Shown here piece after piece: positions 6,724 through 8,367 of a stretch of DNA of 8,367 bases. The stretch's first letter is position 1. The number at the start of each line of letters is the position of its first letter. A model generated the notes under the pieces. That model saw only the letters and a list, made by a program, of their open reading frames with translations. It was not told the origin of the DNA and ran no database searches. Origin of the DNA: Halovivax sp. (GTDB lineage: Archaea; Halobacteriota; Halobacteria; Halobacteriales; Natrialbaceae); the NCBI GenBank assembly GCA_007135505.1, contig SLIS01000209.1:1-8367 (forward strand), in the 5' to 3' direction. The position numbers and the translations under genes are program-made.

Positions 6724-6879
6724 ATGGCGAACCGCTTTGAAATCGACGGCGAAGAAGTTCTCGACGGTGAGGTCAAGCCGTTCGGGAACAGCGCCCACGT
6801 CACCGTCCCAAAACGCTGGCGTGGCGCAGACGTGAAAGTCGTCCGCACCTCAGAACCCACCGAACAAGACGAAGAATGA
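6724..6879 (+). CDS. DUF2080 family transposase-associated protein
   Basis: 51-residue protein typical of haloarchaeal tnpB-type transposons, where it sits just before tnpB. Its core, LDGEVKPFGNSAHVTVPKRWRG (residues 13-34; key residues G15, G21-N22-S23, V26, V28-P29-K30, G34), resembles the swapped-hairpin AbrB/MazE DNA-binding fold, in which GNS and a VP(K) turn are characteristic. The tail (42-51) is acidic. A regulatory DNA-binding role is therefore plausible but unproven. The stop overlaps the tnpB start (ATGA at 6876-6879), so the two are translationally coupled. I prefer ATG 6724 to the upstream GTG at 6682: the GTG would place the coding region across the promoter palindrome, and its GGAGGT is only 2 bases away. 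Confidence 0.85.
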   Translation: MANRFEIDGEEVLDGEVKPFGNSAHVTVPKRWRGADVKVVRTSEPTEQDEE

Positions 6880-8153
6880 CCGACGCACAGGCTCGCGTCA
6901 AGACGCTGGACTTCCAACTCAACATCCAGAGTGACAACGAGAGCCTGCTATACGACGCCACCCTCGAAGCACGCTCGGTGTACAACGAAACCCTCCGCCT
7001 CGCCAAGCAAGGCGTGGACTGGGACACGATTCCCGACTGCGTGGCTGACAACGCCAACCTCGTGAAGAATACAACTCAGCGCGTTGTCGCCAAGGCTCTC
7101 GGCGCGATGGAGAACTACTACGAGTACGACGACTTCGGCCAACCTAGTCACACTAAGGACGGTGCGTACCCGCTTCGTGCGAACTACGAGGAAGGGTACA
7201 ACCTGTCACTCACCGACGACGGCGACGTTGCGTTCCGCATCAGCGCGAAGCCGTACAAACACGTCAAGGGTGTTTTCAAAGGGAGTGACGCTCACCTCGA
7301 CATTCTGAAGACTGCGCTCACGAGCGATGAGTGGAAGATTGGGACGGCAGAGGCCCTGTTCCACAACGACAACCCCGAGTTGCACGTCAACGTCACTAAC
7401 ACCGAGCAGACTGTTCGAGACAAGCAGGATTCACGGACGGTCGTTGGTGTGGACGTGAACGAGGACAACGTGGCTCTCACCGCACTCTCCAAGGATGACG
7501 TTGAGGACACGCTCGTTATCGACTTTCCCGAAATCAAGTTCGAGCGTCACCGCTACTTCACGATGCGAAAGCGCGTGCAGAACGCGGGGAAAGACAGCAT
7601 CCATGACACGCTGGAAGGACGTGAGGAACGGTTTGTCCGCGACCGCCTCCACAAGGTGTCTCGGCATATCGTGGAGTGGAGTCAGCGGTTCGAGAAGCCG
7701 TGCATTGTCTTTGAAGACCTCAAAGAGATGCGCGACAGTATCGACTACGGCACGCGGATGAACCGACGCTTGCACCACCTCCCGTTCCGCGCTCTTCAGT
7801 TCTATACGTCGTACAAGGCGTCGTTCGAGGGGATTCCGACTGGATGGATTGACCCCGAGTACACCAGCCAGCGGTGTCCGATGTGCGGACACACAGAGCA
7901 TGCGAACCGAAACAAGAAGCGGTTCAAGTGCAAGGACTGTTCGCATCAAGACCACAGCGACCGTGGTGCAAGCGTCAACATTGCCATGAAAGGCATCAAG
8001 AAGCATCAAGATTGGAATGTGCCTGCTCTCAACAGCCTTCCCGTTGTTCGGAAAGTGCGACGGCAGGTATCGGGGGCCGTGGACGCCCCGACCGTGACCC
8101 ACCCGACCGTCCGAGGCTATCAGGCCGATGGTCGGATGGGAGTGTCCGACTAA
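6876..8153 (+). CDS. tnpB: TnpB, RNA-guided RuvC nuclease of IS200/IS605 element
   Basis: 425 residues, full length for the family. TnpB is an RNA-guided DNA endonuclease (the ancestor type of Cas12) that cuts empty donor sites and so helps the transposon persist; its guide RNA comes from the transposon's right end. The RuvC residues are all present: D193 in VVGVDVNED, E280 in CIVFEDLKE, and D362 in HSDRGASVNIA. Their spacing closely matches ISDra2 TnpB (D191, E278, D361, from memory). A zinc finger between the last two motifs has C334-PM-C337 and C352-KD-C355. The start overlaps the DUF2080 stop by four bases. No frameshift or internal stop is seen, so the gene is likely functional although its tnpA neighbour is dead. 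The C-terminal coding region probably overlaps the guide RNA gene. Confidence 0.95.
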   Translation: MTDAQARVKTLDFQLNIQSDNESLLYDATLEARSVYNETLRLAKQGVDWDTIPDCVADNANLVKNTTQRVVAKALGAMENYYEYDDFGQPSHTKDGAYPLRANYEEGYNLSLTDDGDVAFRISAKPYKHVKGVFKGSDAHLDILKTALTSDEWKIGTAEALFHNDNPELHVNVTNTEQTVRDKQDSRTVVGVDVNEDNVALTALSKDDVEDTLVIDFPEIKFERHRYFTMRKRVQNAGKDSIHDTLEGREERFVRDRLHKVSRHIVEWSQRFEKPCIVFEDLKEMRDSIDYGTRMNRRLHHLPFRALQFYTSYKASFEGIPTGWIDPEYTSQRCPMCGHTEHANRNKKRFKCKDCSHQDHSDRGASVNIAMKGIKKHQDWNVPALNSLPVVRKVRRQVSGAVDAPTVTHPTVRGYQADGRMGVSD

Positions 8154-8193
8154 TCCACGGGAAGCCTCGGGGCTTGACCCCGAGGCGGTTCAC
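8050..8193 (+). ncRNA. Probable omega RNA (TnpB guide RNA scaffold)
   Basis: In IS200/IS605 elements the guide RNA scaffold spans the tnpB 3' end and the right transposon end, and the guide is the flanking host sequence. Here that corresponds to the end of tnpB, the spacer CCACGGGAA and the hairpin at 8164-8186, ending at 8193. The guide would be 8194 onward (GCTGCTGATCCGTTCAAAGA), i.e. toxin-gene sequence. The 5' boundary is only approximate; the call rests on family knowledge and position. Confidence 0.45.
8164..8186. repeat. Right-end hairpin of the transposon
   Basis: GCCTCGGGG (8164-8172) and CCCCGAGGC (8178-8186) form a perfect 9-bp stem with loop CTTGA. It matches the left-end hairpin almost base for base and probably serves both TnpA recognition and guide RNA structure. 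Confidence 0.8.
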
Positions 8194-8367
8194 GCTGCTG
8201 ATCCGTTCAAAGACGTTGACTCCGGACGACCGTGGGTGATTATTAGCACGTCAGAAATGCCGTTCCAGGGCGAACAGTATATCGTACTCACTCTATCCAC
8301 GAAAACATGGTACGAAGAACGAATACCGATTGCCAACGACGACCTGACTGAAGGAGGGCTTCCAGAA
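8194..8367 (+). pseudogene. 3' part of PemK/MazF-like toxin, cut by the transposon
   Basis: The frame reads AADPFKDV, then GRPWVIISTSEMPF, GEQYIVLTL and EGGLPE, and runs off the window. This is the conserved core of haloarchaeal PemK/MazF-like toxins: a beta barrel with the R-P-W strand, then the mPFqGEqY segment. Such toxins are usually endoribonucleases held in check by the upstream antitoxin. The first codons lie on the other side of the transposon (6133-6162). Splicing the two sides gives one continuous frame, so the gene was intact before insertion apart from its start codon. Whether the C-terminus is complete cannot be seen. Confidence 0.8.

Larger units (their letters stand above)
6163..8193. 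mobile_element. IS200/IS605-family transposon with tnpA, DUF2080, tnpB
   Basis: About 2031 bp. It carries a minus-strand Y1/HUH tnpA pseudogene and a plus-strand DUF2080-tnpB pair, divergently arranged from one promoter region. The ends are inferred by splicing out the element: the toxin frame then reads GTIVY directly into AADPFKDV. There are no terminal inverted repeats or target duplication, as is normal for this family. Instead, matching GC-rich hairpins lie near both ends. The left flank ends in GTCTAC and the element itself ends in GGTTCAC; ends are uncertain by about 2 bases because AC is shared at both junctions. The left hairpin lies about 19 bases inside the left end and the right hairpin about 7 bases inside the right end, an asymmetry like that of IS608-type elements. 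Confidence 0.88.

Noticed and set aside
6508..6798. 96-codon minus-strand frame across the tnpA start
   Set aside because: It is out of frame with the recognisable TnpA N-terminus (NVNYHFVWCPK) and overlaps DUF2080; its Thr/Ser/Arg-rich content marks it as a shadow.
7431..8102. 223-codon minus-strand frame opposite tnpB
   Set aside because: It lies wholly inside tnpB, whose RuvC and zinc-finger residues are intact; no motif was recognised in the antisense frame.
1..8367. CRISPR array, tRNA or rRNA genes
   Set aside because: No regularly spaced direct repeats and no cloverleaf or ribosomal RNA sequence were seen; GGTTCGTT near 5205 recalled a T-arm but has no matching tRNA context.

Overview
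The window looks like an accessory region of a haloarchaeal genome. Proteins are acidic (Asp/Glu-rich), codons are GC-rich, and several starts have an AT-rich TATA-like box about 22-30 bases upstream with no Shine-Dalgarno sequence, as expected for leaderless archaeal transcripts. It also holds a typical haloarchaeal transposon gene pair (DUF2080 plus TnpB).

Left half. Positions 1-3443 on the minus strand are one uninterrupted reading frame of at least 1147 codons that runs off the left edge. Its N-terminus is a GHKL/Hsp90-type ATPase of the sacsin-like kind; the remainder is unrecognised. Divergent from it, across a 269-base intergenic region, lies a 456-residue protein (3713-5083, plus) built of two copies of a GIY-YIG-nuclease-like module. 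Large sacsin-like ATPases of unknown function next to nuclease-like proteins are plausible defence or DNA/RNA-processing modules. This pair is the best candidate here for an undescribed system.

Middle. Positions 5084-5785 hold no convincing gene: a stem-loop, a 9-bp inverted repeat, one weak acidic ORF (possibly a remnant) and, at the right end, the probable promoter/operator of the next gene.

Right half. Positions 5786-6136 encode a winged-helix antitoxin-like regulator. Its partner, a PemK/MazF-type toxin, is split by an IS200/IS605-family transposon (about 6163-8193). About ten toxin codons lie left of the element and the rest resumes at 8194 and runs off the right edge. Joining the two sides restores the toxin frame exactly, which places both transposon ends. 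The toxin also seems to have lost its start codon (ATA where ATG is expected, overlapping the antitoxin stop). The transposon carries a tnpA pseudogene (minus strand, with a 51-base two-hairpin insertion containing an amber stop, and a second amber stop just before the catalytic tyrosine), a small DUF2080 protein and an apparently intact TnpB. A palindrome sits in the shared tnpA/DUF2080 promoter, and near-identical GC-rich hairpins lie at both transposon ends. The element therefore cannot move by its own TnpA but may still make an RNA-guided TnpB whose guide would match the uninterrupted toxin gene.
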